DNA of 13,484 bases, taken from assembly GCA_002441205.1 (NCBI GenBank), contig DJVN01000111.1, positions 1 through 13,484 of the forward strand, read 5' to 3'. The stretch comes from Syntrophaceae bacterium UBA6255 (lineage in GTDB: Bacteria; Desulfobacterota; Syntrophia; Syntrophales; Smithellaceae). The notes under the pieces are model-generated. The model saw nothing but the letters and a program-made list of their open reading frames with translations, did no database searches and was not told the DNA's origin. The position numbers and the translations under genes are program-made. This document shows, one piece after another, positions 8,091-13,484 of the stretch (positions are counted from its first letter, which is position 1; every line of letters starts with the position of its first letter).

Positions 8091-8169
8091 AAGAATAATC
8101 ATTTTTATATCTAAGCGGGCGCGCGACGGAGTTTTCCATAATTTTTTCCCAAAGCATTCATCATCAATT

Positions 8170-9027
8170 GTGCTTCCGATACGTGGCGCAGCTCAACGGG
8201 ATGACAATGCAGTTTTAGGGGTGGAAAAGGCAGTCTTCGGCCGGCAATACATGGAGAAAATGGAAAAATTAAACAGCGAATACCTATATTTTGAGGAAAT
8301 TCACCATGGCATCATCAACGAGGTGGGCACAGGGCTGAAAATACTGGACGTGGGCTGTGGTTACGGACAGAACGGGGAGGAAATGATCAAGCGGGGCAAT
8401 ACGGTATTTGGCGTTGATATATTGCCCGTCGCCATCGACAAAGCTAGAACACGGCTTACATACGCTGCTGTCGCCGATTTCAGCAGGCCGGAAAATATAC
8501 CGGAAGAAATAAAACGCGAAAAATTCGACCTGGTTGTGTTTTCAGATATTCTTGAGCATGTATACGACCCGATGTGTCTTATCCGTAATGCTATTCCCTT
8601 GATGAAGGAGAATGCCATATTGCTTGTCTCCGTACCGAACATCGCAAACTGGCTTAACCGCCTGAAACTGTTTTTCGGACATTGGGAATATACCGTTTCA
8701 GGAGTAATGGATAGGACTCATATACGGTTTTTCACGCTGAAAAGCGTGAAACAGCTCATTCAAGCGGCGGGTTTCGATGTCATCAATGTGTCTGCGACGC
8801 CATATTTTTTGAGAGCATTCGGGGTGCAGGTAAGGAATTTGCTGTTCCCGGACAGCAGGGACTGTCAGCCGTCCGCTCCGGAAGCCCTGGCGAATTTCCC
8901 CTGTTACAAATTTTATCAGAAATATATCTACAAGCCGGAAGCGGCCATTGCAAACCTGTGGAAAAGCATGTTCGCATACCAGTTAGTGATCACTGCAAGG
9001 TTGGTAAAGCCTTTACCTCGTCAATAG
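8170..9027 (+). CDS. Class I SAM-dependent methyltransferase
   Basis: The protein has a clear Methyltransf_23/11-type core: motif I ILDVGCGYGQNG at residues 58-69, GVDI with an acidic end of strand 2 at about 81-84, FDLVVFSDILEHVYDP at about 119-134, and LLVSVPN after strand 5, followed by HIRFFTLKSVKQLIQAAGF. It probably methylates a small acceptor such as a sugar or lipid-linked glycan. The start is uncertain: GTG 8170 is listed, but GTG 8221 and ATG 8251 are in frame and none has a good ribosome-binding site. The frame stays open upstream to 8083, just inside the left direct repeat. Base composition looks richer in GC than the neighbouring glycosyltransferase gene. Flanking repeats and missing translation signals suggest an inserted or 5'-truncated gene, though the catalytic core appears whole. 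Confidence 0.82.
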   Translation: MLPIRGAAQRDDNAVLGVEKAVFGRQYMEKMEKLNSEYLYFEEIHHGIINEVGTGLKILDVGCGYGQNGEEMIKRGNTVFGVDILPVAIDKARTRLTYAAVADFSRPENIPEEIKREKFDLVVFSDILEHVYDPMCLIRNAIPLMKENAILLVSVPNIANWLNRLKLFFGHWEYTVSGVMDRTHIRFFTLKSVKQLIQAAGFDVINVSATPYFLRAFGVQVRNLLFPDSRDCQPSAPEALANFPCYKFYQKYIYKPEAAIANLWKSMFAYQLVITARLVKPLPRQ

Positions 9028-9090
9028 AAACTTATTTTGAAAAAAAAGCATTCTCTTGTTAAAATTAGCTTCCACAGACAGGTTATTTAA

Positions 9091-9119
9091 TAAAACATTA
9101 AAAGTTTATAGATTATTAC
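9091..9119 (+). repeat. Imperfect direct repeat, right copy
   Basis: This is the second copy of the element at 8062-8090, matching 27 of 29 positions. It begins 63 bases after the methyltransferase stop and ends 47 bases before the START-protein start, so it may contain or border that gene's promoter. Confidence 0.75.
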
Positions 9120-9166
9120 TTACAATCAAAATACAATTTTCTAATGATAATGCACAGGGAGTCAAT

Positions 9167-9853
9167 GTGAAGAAAATATTCAAACGGCAAACATTAGTGA
9201 TTTTGATCATTATGACGGGTATTGCGTTGTCATGGGCGGCTGATGGCGGTTGGAAGAAAATTGGAGAATCGGAGGGCATTGTCGGATATACCCGCCCGAC
9301 AACCAAAAGCTCTGTTGTTGAAATAAAGGCTGTGGGGATTGTTGATGCTCCGCTCGCTGTTGTTGAAGCCGTGATGCGCGATATTTCCGCCATGCCGCAA
9401 TATGTCTATTTGTGTAAAGAAGCTTTTCTGATGAATACCTTGGATATGAAAAGCGGCGGCGACGTGATCACTTTTTACAGTTTGACTGACCTGCCCTTTC
9501 CGATAAGTGATCGTGATGTTGTGTCCAGCTCAGAATGGACGATTGATAAGATGACAGGTATTGTCTATTGTCATGCGGAAGGAGTCAAGACAACATTGAA
9601 GCAGAGTGAAGATATCGTACGGATACCGTTTTCAATCATAAATTGCATCCTGATACCCAGGAGCGAAAATAAGACGGAAGTTATTTATCAGGTGCTTTGC
9701 GATGCGGGAGGGAAATTGCCTCCCTGGCTTGTAAAGATGTTAAGCCGGGATTACGGCATTAAAACCATTGCAGGCATCAGGAAAATGGTGAAGAAAGATA
9801 AATACAAAAATGTGAAAGAGATTGTTACTACAACGCCGCATATCAAAAAATAA
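9167..9853 (+). CDS. Exported START-domain (lipid-binding) protein
   Basis: From GTG 9167 the product is 228 residues. It begins with a signal peptide: basic KKIFKR (2-7), a hydrophobic stretch 9-21 and a probable cleavage after SWA at residue 24. The mature part resembles bacterial START-domain proteins: WKKIGESEGIVGYTRP, VVEAVMRDISAMPQYVYLCKEA and the diagnostic TDLPFPISDRDVV, followed by a basic C-terminus. START domains hold a hydrophobic ligand, usually a lipid, in a helix-grip pocket, so a periplasmic lipid-binding or transfer role is likely; the ligand is unknown. The frame is open to a TTG at 9056, but AGGGAG at 9156-9161, five bases before GTG 9167, and the signal peptide directly after it fix the start. 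It stands alone on its strand and converges on the kinase gene 42 bases downstream. Confidence 0.85.
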   Translation: MKKIFKRQTLVILIIMTGIALSWAADGGWKKIGESEGIVGYTRPTTKSSVVEIKAVGIVDAPLAVVEAVMRDISAMPQYVYLCKEAFLMNTLDMKSGGDVITFYSLTDLPFPISDRDVVSSSEWTIDKMTGIVYCHAEGVKTTLKQSEDIVRIPFSIINCILIPRSENKTEVIYQVLCDAGGKLPPWLVKMLSRDYGIKTIAGIRKMVKKDKYKNVKEIVTTTPHIKK

Positions 9854-9895
9854 TGTCTGCGGCTTTTTTGAAAACAGATCTTTATCGATAATTTA

Positions 9896-10606
9896 TCATT
9901 CAGCATTTAATGACGAAAATAATTCCTCAATGAAGAAATTTATTTCTTTATCCGAACAAAAAGGAATGTTAAACATTAAACGGCGCAGCATCGCATCTTT
10001 GCGTTGCATTATTTCACGCCGGCTGGTTTTTCTCAAATCGTTGTCTATCCAGTAAATGTTTGCAGGGTCCGAAGGCATCAAAAGAATATTTTTTAAATGA
10101 AGATCCTTATGCAAAACATTATTGGAGAACATCAAAGAAATGTCCCTGGCCACCATCTTCAGGTACATTAATCTGTCGGGTTTACTCAATGTGAGCATGT
10201 ATTGCGAAATATGAACGGCCTCCGGCAGAAAGCCGCAGATGAATAACGAATCGAGGCGGCTGAAGGGGTTCAGATTAATAGCATAGCCTATAGGGTCGGG
10301 GCATTTCAATCCCATGTCCATCATGTCATGGGAACTTAAAAATTCACGCCTGCCCTGGCAAAACACCAGACGGCGCACATAGTCCGCGGCTTTTTGCGCC
10401 TGAATGCGTTTGATCAGAAGATCCGGGTTGTTTGATTTTTTTCCGGCGACAAAGAAAAGTTTAGCGAAAGAACTGATAAATAAAGGCTTCTCTTCGAACA
10501 ACGTCGAATTTAAAATAGACTTCATTAAGGGCTGAAATTCTTTACGCACGCGCACCAGCCACAACTGAGGGGATGGATAACCGATAAAACGGATAAAAGT
10601 TTTCAT
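9896..10606 (-). CDS. Lipopolysaccharide kinase, Kdo/WaaP (InaA) family
   Basis: The 236-residue protein shows the protein-kinase-like signature of the WaaP/KdkA/InaA family, which phosphorylates Kdo or heptose in the LPS inner core. The catalytic loop HKDLHLKNIL spans residues 166-175, with catalytic D168 and metal ligand N173. A DFG-equivalent acidic motif IDND lies at 187-190. RREFLSSHDMMDMGLKCPDPIGYAI (about 86-110) matches the conserved Glu helix and the following loop that ends in P.P. No signal peptide is seen, fitting a cytoplasmic enzyme. The ATG has only a weak GAGG eleven bases upstream. It is convergent with the START-domain gene and divergent from the TetR gene, so it is probably transcribed alone. 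Kinase family is confident; whether the acceptor is Kdo, ADP-derived heptose or this locus's own heptose is open. Confidence 0.85.
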   Translation of the reverse strand: MKTFIRFIGYPSPQLWLVRVRKEFQPLMKSILNSTLFEEKPLFISSFAKLFFVAGKKSNNPDLLIKRIQAQKAADYVRRLVFCQGRREFLSSHDMMDMGLKCPDPIGYAINLNPFSRLDSLFICGFLPEAVHISQYMLTLSKPDRLMYLKMVARDISLMFSNNVLHKDLHLKNILLMPSDPANIYWIDNDLRKTSRREIMQRKDAMLRRLMFNIPFCSDKEINFFIEELFSSLNAE

Positions 10607-10794
10607 AAAAGATTTTGCCTCATCATAAAGATATCGCTTTCCATGCGCTTACTGGCAAAAAATAAGCGGCTGATGATCAATAAATATCAAAGTGTTCTTG
10701 AGTATATGAAGAATAAATTTCTATGTCAAAGAGATATTTCTAAATATTTTTTCAAATAGTAACTCAGGCGTCGATTTATGATTGAATAGATTTT

Positions 10795-10854
10795 TTATTG
10801 TGAGATTCAAATTTCAAAAACGAAGTGTATTGAAATTTGTAAGTCTCACAATAA
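10795..10854. repeat. Long inverted repeat (stem-loop)
   Basis: The arms 10795-10817 and 10830-10854 are complementary over 11 outer pairs (TTATTGTGAGA with TCTCACAATAA) and 10 inner pairs (CAAATTTCAA with TTGAAATTTG). They are interrupted by a small internal loop (TT against TAAG) and capped by a 12-base loop. It lies upstream of the TetR promoter. It is not a standard terminator for either neighbour: the kinase gene reads away from it and the stem is AT-rich. It could be a bound operator, a folded element or a mobile-element remnant. Confidence 0.75.
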
Positions 10855-10869
10855 TTTTCAAAAATTATT
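10850..10869. repeat. 20-base palindrome next to the -35 box
   Basis: AATAATTTT and AAAATTATT form a perfect 9-base inverted repeat around CA. It shares five bases with the right arm of the preceding stem-loop and ends two bases before the TTGACA box. It may be a second regulator site, but its very high AT content weakens the case. Confidence 0.5.
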
Positions 10870-10870
10870 C

Positions 10871-10901
10871 TTGACAAGACGTCATTTTTATTATTTATAC
10901 T
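10871..10901 (+). promoter_or_regulatory. Sigma70-like promoter for the TetR operon
   Basis: A perfect -35 box TTGACA lies at 10871-10876. The -10 box is either TTTATA at 10894-10899 (spacer 17) or TATACT at 10896-10901 (spacer 19). The -10 region lies inside the 26-base palindrome, so a bound repressor would block it. Predicted transcription starts near 10905-10910, giving a leader of about 250 bases before the TetR ATG. Confidence 0.7.
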
Positions 10902-10918
10902 GACTAGTCAGTTTAAAT
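10893..10918. promoter_or_regulatory. Probable TetR-family operator (near-perfect 26-base palindrome)
   Basis: The core ACTGACTAGTCAGT (10899-10912) is a perfect 14-base palindrome, and symmetry continues to 10893 and 10918 with only the pair 10898/10913 mismatched. Its TGACTAGTCA centre resembles the operator of the TetR-family fatty-acid-degradation repressor FadR of Bacillus subtilis (TGAATGAMTANTCATTCA). Overlapping the -10 box of the TetR operon, it suggests autorepression relieved by an acyl-CoA. The binding protein is inferred from adjacency. Confidence 0.75.
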
Positions 10919-10995
10919 CGTCGCACATGAGTTGCTGGCCCAATCGCATCATTTATGGGTATGAATAGCGATGCAGAGAGAAGAGGTTCTATTCG

Positions 10996-11163
10996 ATGAA
11001 TTCTTCAAGTCCAGATTGCTACAACGCGTACTTTTCCGGTTATTTCCATAAGTCACCTTGTTGCCATGTCCTCTATGAACTTTTCTTTTTGTGCCGTCGT
11101 TTCTGCGAGAGTTATTTTGAAGACATTAATTATGATCTTTCCGGAGGTATTGTCTATGCCTAA
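10996..11163 (+). CDS. Possible 55-residue Cys-rich leader peptide
   Basis: A short ORF in the leader of the TetR transcript starts at ATG 10996, nine bases after AAGAGG (10981-10986), and ends with TAA at 11161-11163. It overlaps the TetR start codon (11156) by eight bases. The product has five Cys (8, 22, 23, 33, 37), many Tyr/Phe and an acidic C-terminal part (FEDINYD), and no recognised domain. The TetR Shine-Dalgarno lies inside this ORF, so translation through it could couple to or control TetR translation. It is in a different frame from the 5' extension of the TetR frame. I do not recognise the peptide, and it may be a chance ORF. Confidence 0.35.
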   Translation: MNSSSPDCYNAYFSGYFHKSPCCHVLYELFFLCRRFCESYFEDINYDLSGGIVYA

Positions 11164-11908
11164 GATTGTCAATCATGACGAGTACCGTCAGGAACTTATG
11201 GCCAAATCTTTCAACTTATTTACCCGCAAAGGATATACCAATATAACCATGGATGAGATCGCGGCGGAAATCGGCGTATCCAAAGGGATTCTCTATCACT
11301 ATTTCCCCTCCAAGGAAAAAATGCTTGCCCAGATGATTTCCTGGACCGGATATCAAAACACGGAAGAGTATATCAGGCGGACAAGTTCTGTGGAAAGCGT
11401 CCGTGACCGATTTGACATGATTGTGGATTACTGGAGAGAAAAGGGCAAACTTTATGAAAGCATCCTGCTTCTGGCGTTTGACATGTACCGCAATGCAGAC
11501 ATCGTGCACTGGAAGCCGCTCTATGATCTTTTTGCCGAACGCTACACGGCTGGAATGTCGGAGCGATTAAACATTTCGCGGCAGTTTGCCCATTCCATAT
11601 TCATTTATTTTCTCGGCCTTTCTTTCCATTCCGTAGCCACCGGCAGCGATACCAAAGAATACAACAAACAAATAGATTTTCTCGACGTCATCTTCAGGCC
11701 TCTTATTGTGGACGCGCCTGAAGATCTGGATAAAGCCGCGCAAAAATTCAAAGAAGTATACAAAACCTTTCTGGCCAATTTGCCGGTTGTCAAAAAAGGC
11801 TCCGTTCAAAAGAAAATAAAAAATACAAAGATAGTGAAAACCAACAAAAGCTTAAAGGGGCCAAAACAAAAAAAATTAATCTCAAACAAATCGAATAAAA
11901 AACAATAA
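11156..11908 (+). CDS. TetR/AcrR-family transcriptional regulator with Lys-rich tail
   Basis: The 250-residue product has a TetR N-terminal DNA-binding domain: LMAKSFNLFTRKGYTNITMDEIAAEIGVSKGILYHYFPSKEKML split over residues 14-57, with the helix-turn-helix at about 31-50. Residues 60-205 form the helical ligand-binding and dimer domain. The last 40 residues (211-250) are an unusual Lys-rich tail, 15 Lys and no acidic residue. The open frame extends to 11066, but GGAGG at 11143-11147, eight bases before ATG 11156, and the normal start of homology at MPKIVNHDEYRQEL set the start. The gene is followed after 17 bases by acyl-CoA dehydrogenase genes and preceded by a palindromic operator over its promoter. 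An acyl-CoA-responsive repressor of the operon, like Bacillus FadR, is the natural inference. Confidence 0.9.
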   Translation: MPKIVNHDEYRQELMAKSFNLFTRKGYTNITMDEIAAEIGVSKGILYHYFPSKEKMLAQMISWTGYQNTEEYIRRTSSVESVRDRFDMIVDYWREKGKLYESILLLAFDMYRNADIVHWKPLYDLFAERYTAGMSERLNISRQFAHSIFIYFLGLSFHSVATGSDTKEYNKQIDFLDVIFRPLIVDAPEDLDKAAQKFKEVYKTFLANLPVVKKGSVQKKIKNTKIVKTNKSLKGPKQKKLISNKSNKKQ

Positions 11909-11925
11909 CCGGGAAAGGAGGAGCC

Positions 11926-13167
11926 ATGAATAAAAGCCTGGATGAGTTATTTGTTTACCCGAAAGAGTTGGTCGATGAGGAATCAAAACGCGTCATTCAT
12001 CTGGTACAGCAATGGGCAAATAAGGAAATTATTTCCAAACGCCAGGAGTATCGGGAAAATTACGAAAAGCTTTTTATCGAAACAAGGAAATCGCTCAACC
12101 TCACCATTGGACTGGAAAGACTTACGCTTCCTGAAGAAAACGGTGGATTTGGCTGGAACAATCCCGCCAACGCGCCGGGTATTGTCTCTGTTCTCACCGA
12201 AATCGGGCGCGCAGACGCTGCCATTGGTGTTGTTTCTGCGATCAAGTTTATCATTTTCGCCGTCGTCAGTATGGTGCCTCATTTGGATAAAGCATTGTGC
12301 GACACGCTCGCTCCGATATACTGCGCCGACGAACTGAAGACCCCCTCCCTTATTCTGCCCGGCACGGGAGAAATCGGACAGGAGACTCCTTTGTTTTTGG
12401 GCAGATCAATCCGGGCGACGGTTGAACCGGATGGCGAAGGTTATGCAGTCCATGGAAAGAATCTGAGACCGTTAAACAGTGGCGCCGTTGCCGATCTCTT
12501 CTGCGTAGTCTGCGCCGATAAACTGGGCAGGCCTTGTGTCGCTCTGGTTCCCGGTGACGACAGAAATATCGTCCGCGGCAAGACGTTCCTGGAAACAGGT
12601 TTAAATGTCTGTGCCAACGCCGACGTAAGTTTTAACAGCGTAAAAATTCCCAAGTCTTATTTGATTGCCCGCGAAGGCGTTGTCGAGGAAATCTATACAT
12701 GGCTTAATTTGTTGATTGGCGGCATCAGCGTTGGCGCAGGAATGAATTTCTTCGAAATCGTCACGGAATGGTCGGAAACCCGGACCATCAAAGGTGGATA
12801 TATGATGAAGGAAAATCCGCTCTGCGCATCGGTTCTGGCGGACGTGGCCGATGAGGTTTTTACCGCGAGACTGCTCCTTTATAATCTGGCGCACATTATG
12901 TCCAAACCGGATGACTGGGGATACAGCGGTTCGCAGCGGGTTTACACGTTTTCACAGATTATCGGTTCGCAAATCCAGCAGAAAGTTATGCGGGCGATCA
13001 ACCGGGGATTGGAGTTGATGGGCTCCGCGGGCTATTCCAAGGAATGGCATGTGGAAAAACATTGGCGCGATATCAAGACGATTCAGTCCTACCTTTGCGG
13101 AGTCGGCGCTGAGGCGCCGGTAAAAATGGATACGGCGCGGTTTTTCTTCGACTGCAAAGAAATATAA
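11926..13167 (+). CDS. Divergent acyl-CoA dehydrogenase family protein (first of a tandem pair)
   Basis: The 413-residue length and domain order match FAD-dependent acyl-CoA dehydrogenases: an all-helical N-terminal domain (about 1-130, LPEENGGFGW at 66-75 and EIGRADAAIG near 96-105), a middle beta domain (about 135-250) and a C-terminal helical bundle ending with ELMGSAGYSKEWHVEKHWRDIK (about 363-384). Key sites are degenerate. The middle-domain motif usually read as TEP..GSD is LPGTGEIGQETP. The position of the catalytic Glu of MCAD-type enzymes (YEGT) reads YLCG, giving Leu390. Either another residue acts as base or this is a non-catalytic partner. AAAGGAGG at 11914-11921 gives strong translation, and a paralogue starts 12 bases after its stop. 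Acyl-CoA substrate, cytoplasmic location and electron transfer to ETF are family knowledge. Confidence 0.88.
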   Translation: MNKSLDELFVYPKELVDEESKRVIHLVQQWANKEIISKRQEYRENYEKLFIETRKSLNLTIGLERLTLPEENGGFGWNNPANAPGIVSVLTEIGRADAAIGVVSAIKFIIFAVVSMVPHLDKALCDTLAPIYCADELKTPSLILPGTGEIGQETPLFLGRSIRATVEPDGEGYAVHGKNLRPLNSGAVADLFCVVCADKLGRPCVALVPGDDRNIVRGKTFLETGLNVCANADVSFNSVKIPKSYLIAREGVVEEIYTWLNLLIGGISVGAGMNFFEIVTEWSETRTIKGGYMMKENPLCASVLADVADEVFTARLLLYNLAHIMSKPDDWGYSGSQRVYTFSQIIGSQIQQKVMRAINRGLELMGSAGYSKEWHVEKHWRDIKTIQSYLCGVGAEAPVKMDTARFFFDCKEI

Positions 13168-13179
13168 AGGAGGTCAATC

Positions 13180-13484
13180 ATGAAAAACTTCGATGAATTC
13201 TCAAAACCGGAAGAATATATATCCCCGATGGATAAACACCTCCGCAGCGCGCTTCGAAACTGGGCGGAAAAGGAAGTGATGCCCTTCAGGCGCAAATACG
13301 ATGAAGACTGGAAGGATCATCACATCATTGAACCGGCTTTCGACAAGCTGATGGGCAACAAGGGACTGGGCATCCAGAAAGCGCTTTTCCCGCCGGAACT
13401 CGGCGGCTGGGGCATCGGCCAATCCGATTACGCCTTTACCGTGGCCTGCGCGCTGGCCGAGGAAGTCGGACGGGCGGACACGGC
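13180..13484 (+). CDS. Acyl-CoA dehydrogenase family protein, N-terminal part (runs off the window)
   Basis: Translation from ATG 13180 stays open to the window end, giving 101 complete codons. It aligns with the N-terminal domain of the preceding gene: a FDEF..PEEYISPMDK start, NWAEKEVMPFRRKYDED (compare QWANKEIISKRQEYREN), FPPELGGWG (compare LPEENGGFG) and EEVGRADTA (compare TEIGRADAA). The two are therefore diverged tandem paralogues. The ATG follows a near-ideal AAAGGAGGT at 13166-13174 with five bases between, and the upstream stop is 12 bases away, so both belong to one transcript. Whether this copy keeps the catalytic Glu cannot be seen, because the C-terminal domain is outside the window. 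Confidence 0.88.
   Translation, partial: MKNFDEFSKPEEYISPMDKHLRSALRNWAEKEVMPFRRKYDEDWKDHHIIEPAFDKLMGNKGLGIQKALFPPELGGWGIGQSDYAFTVACALAEEVGRADT

Larger units (their letters stand above)
10607..10995. other. 389-base divergent regulatory region
   Basis: This stretch separates the leftward kinase gene from the rightward TetR operon. The kinase-proximal half (10607-10794) is AT-rich and shows no gene or clear signal. The TetR-proximal half is dense: a long stem-loop at 10795-10854, an overlapping 20-base palindrome at 10850-10869, a sigma70-like promoter at 10871-10901 and a 26-base near-perfect palindrome at 10893-10918. The last part (10919-10995) is untranslated leader. Confidence 0.7.

Noticed and set aside
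8181..8212. tRNA-like 5' fragment (cgtggcgcagctcaacggg resembles an acceptor/D-arm start)
   Set aside because: No anticodon arm, T-arm or matching acceptor end follows, and the stretch lies within a frame that is open into the methyltransferase core. It is probably chance similarity.
8062..9119. Transposon or insertion sequence defined by the two direct repeats
   Set aside because: No transposase, terminal inverted repeats or clear short target duplication was found; only a repeat-flanked gene is supported.
9056..9166. Upstream extension of the START-domain protein from TTG 9056
   Set aside because: It would bury the signal peptide 37 residues inside and run through the direct repeat; a good ribosome-binding site precedes GTG 9167.
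9854..9895. Bidirectional terminator between the convergent genes
   Set aside because: Only an 11-base palindrome (GATAATTTATC) and a short T-run were seen; no stable GC-rich stem supports a terminator call.
11066..11155. 30-residue N-terminal extension of the TetR protein
   Set aside because: GGAGG precedes ATG 11156 at proper spacing, and the TetR domain starts normally there.

Overview
The window looks like part of a Gram-negative genome. Evidence for this is a Kdo/WaaP-type lipopolysaccharide kinase homologue, a nucleotide-activated heptose pathway and a TetR gene followed by paralogous acyl-CoA dehydrogenases. Moderate GC, strong Shine-Dalgarno sites and tandem divergent acyl-CoA dehydrogenases would suit an anaerobic Desulfobacterota (Syntrophales-like) organism, but no marker gene is present and this placement is a guess.

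Region A (1-9027, all + strand) is a surface-glycan locus, visibly AT-rich. It opens with the 3' part of a membrane protein carrying six TPRs. After a 239-base non-coding gap comes an FAD-dependent oxidoreductase, then a tight block: an NAD-dependent epimerase/dehydratase, a fused HddC-GmhB enzyme, HddA and a GmhA-like isomerase. Together the last three supply all four activities that turn sedoheptulose 7-phosphate into GDP-D-glycero-alpha-D-manno-heptose. A small methyltransferase-like protein, a family 2 glycosyltransferase and a second methyltransferase follow. The second methyltransferase lies between two copies of an imperfect direct repeat (27 of 29 matches) and may be an insertion.

Region B (9028-10606) holds a secreted or anchored START-domain protein (+) converging on a WaaP/InaA-family kinase (-). 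These fit envelope or lipid work but belong to no recognisable operon.

Region C (10607-13484) is a fatty-acid or acyl-CoA degradation module, richer in GC. A 389-base non-coding stretch holds a large stem-loop, a 20-base palindrome, a sigma70-like promoter and a near-perfect 26-base palindrome that is probably the TetR operator. Next come a possible 55-codon Cys-rich leader ORF, a TetR regulator with a Lys-rich tail, and two tandem acyl-CoA dehydrogenases. The first lacks the usual catalytic Glu; the second runs off the window end.

No tRNA, rRNA, CRISPR array, transposase or intact insertion sequence was seen.
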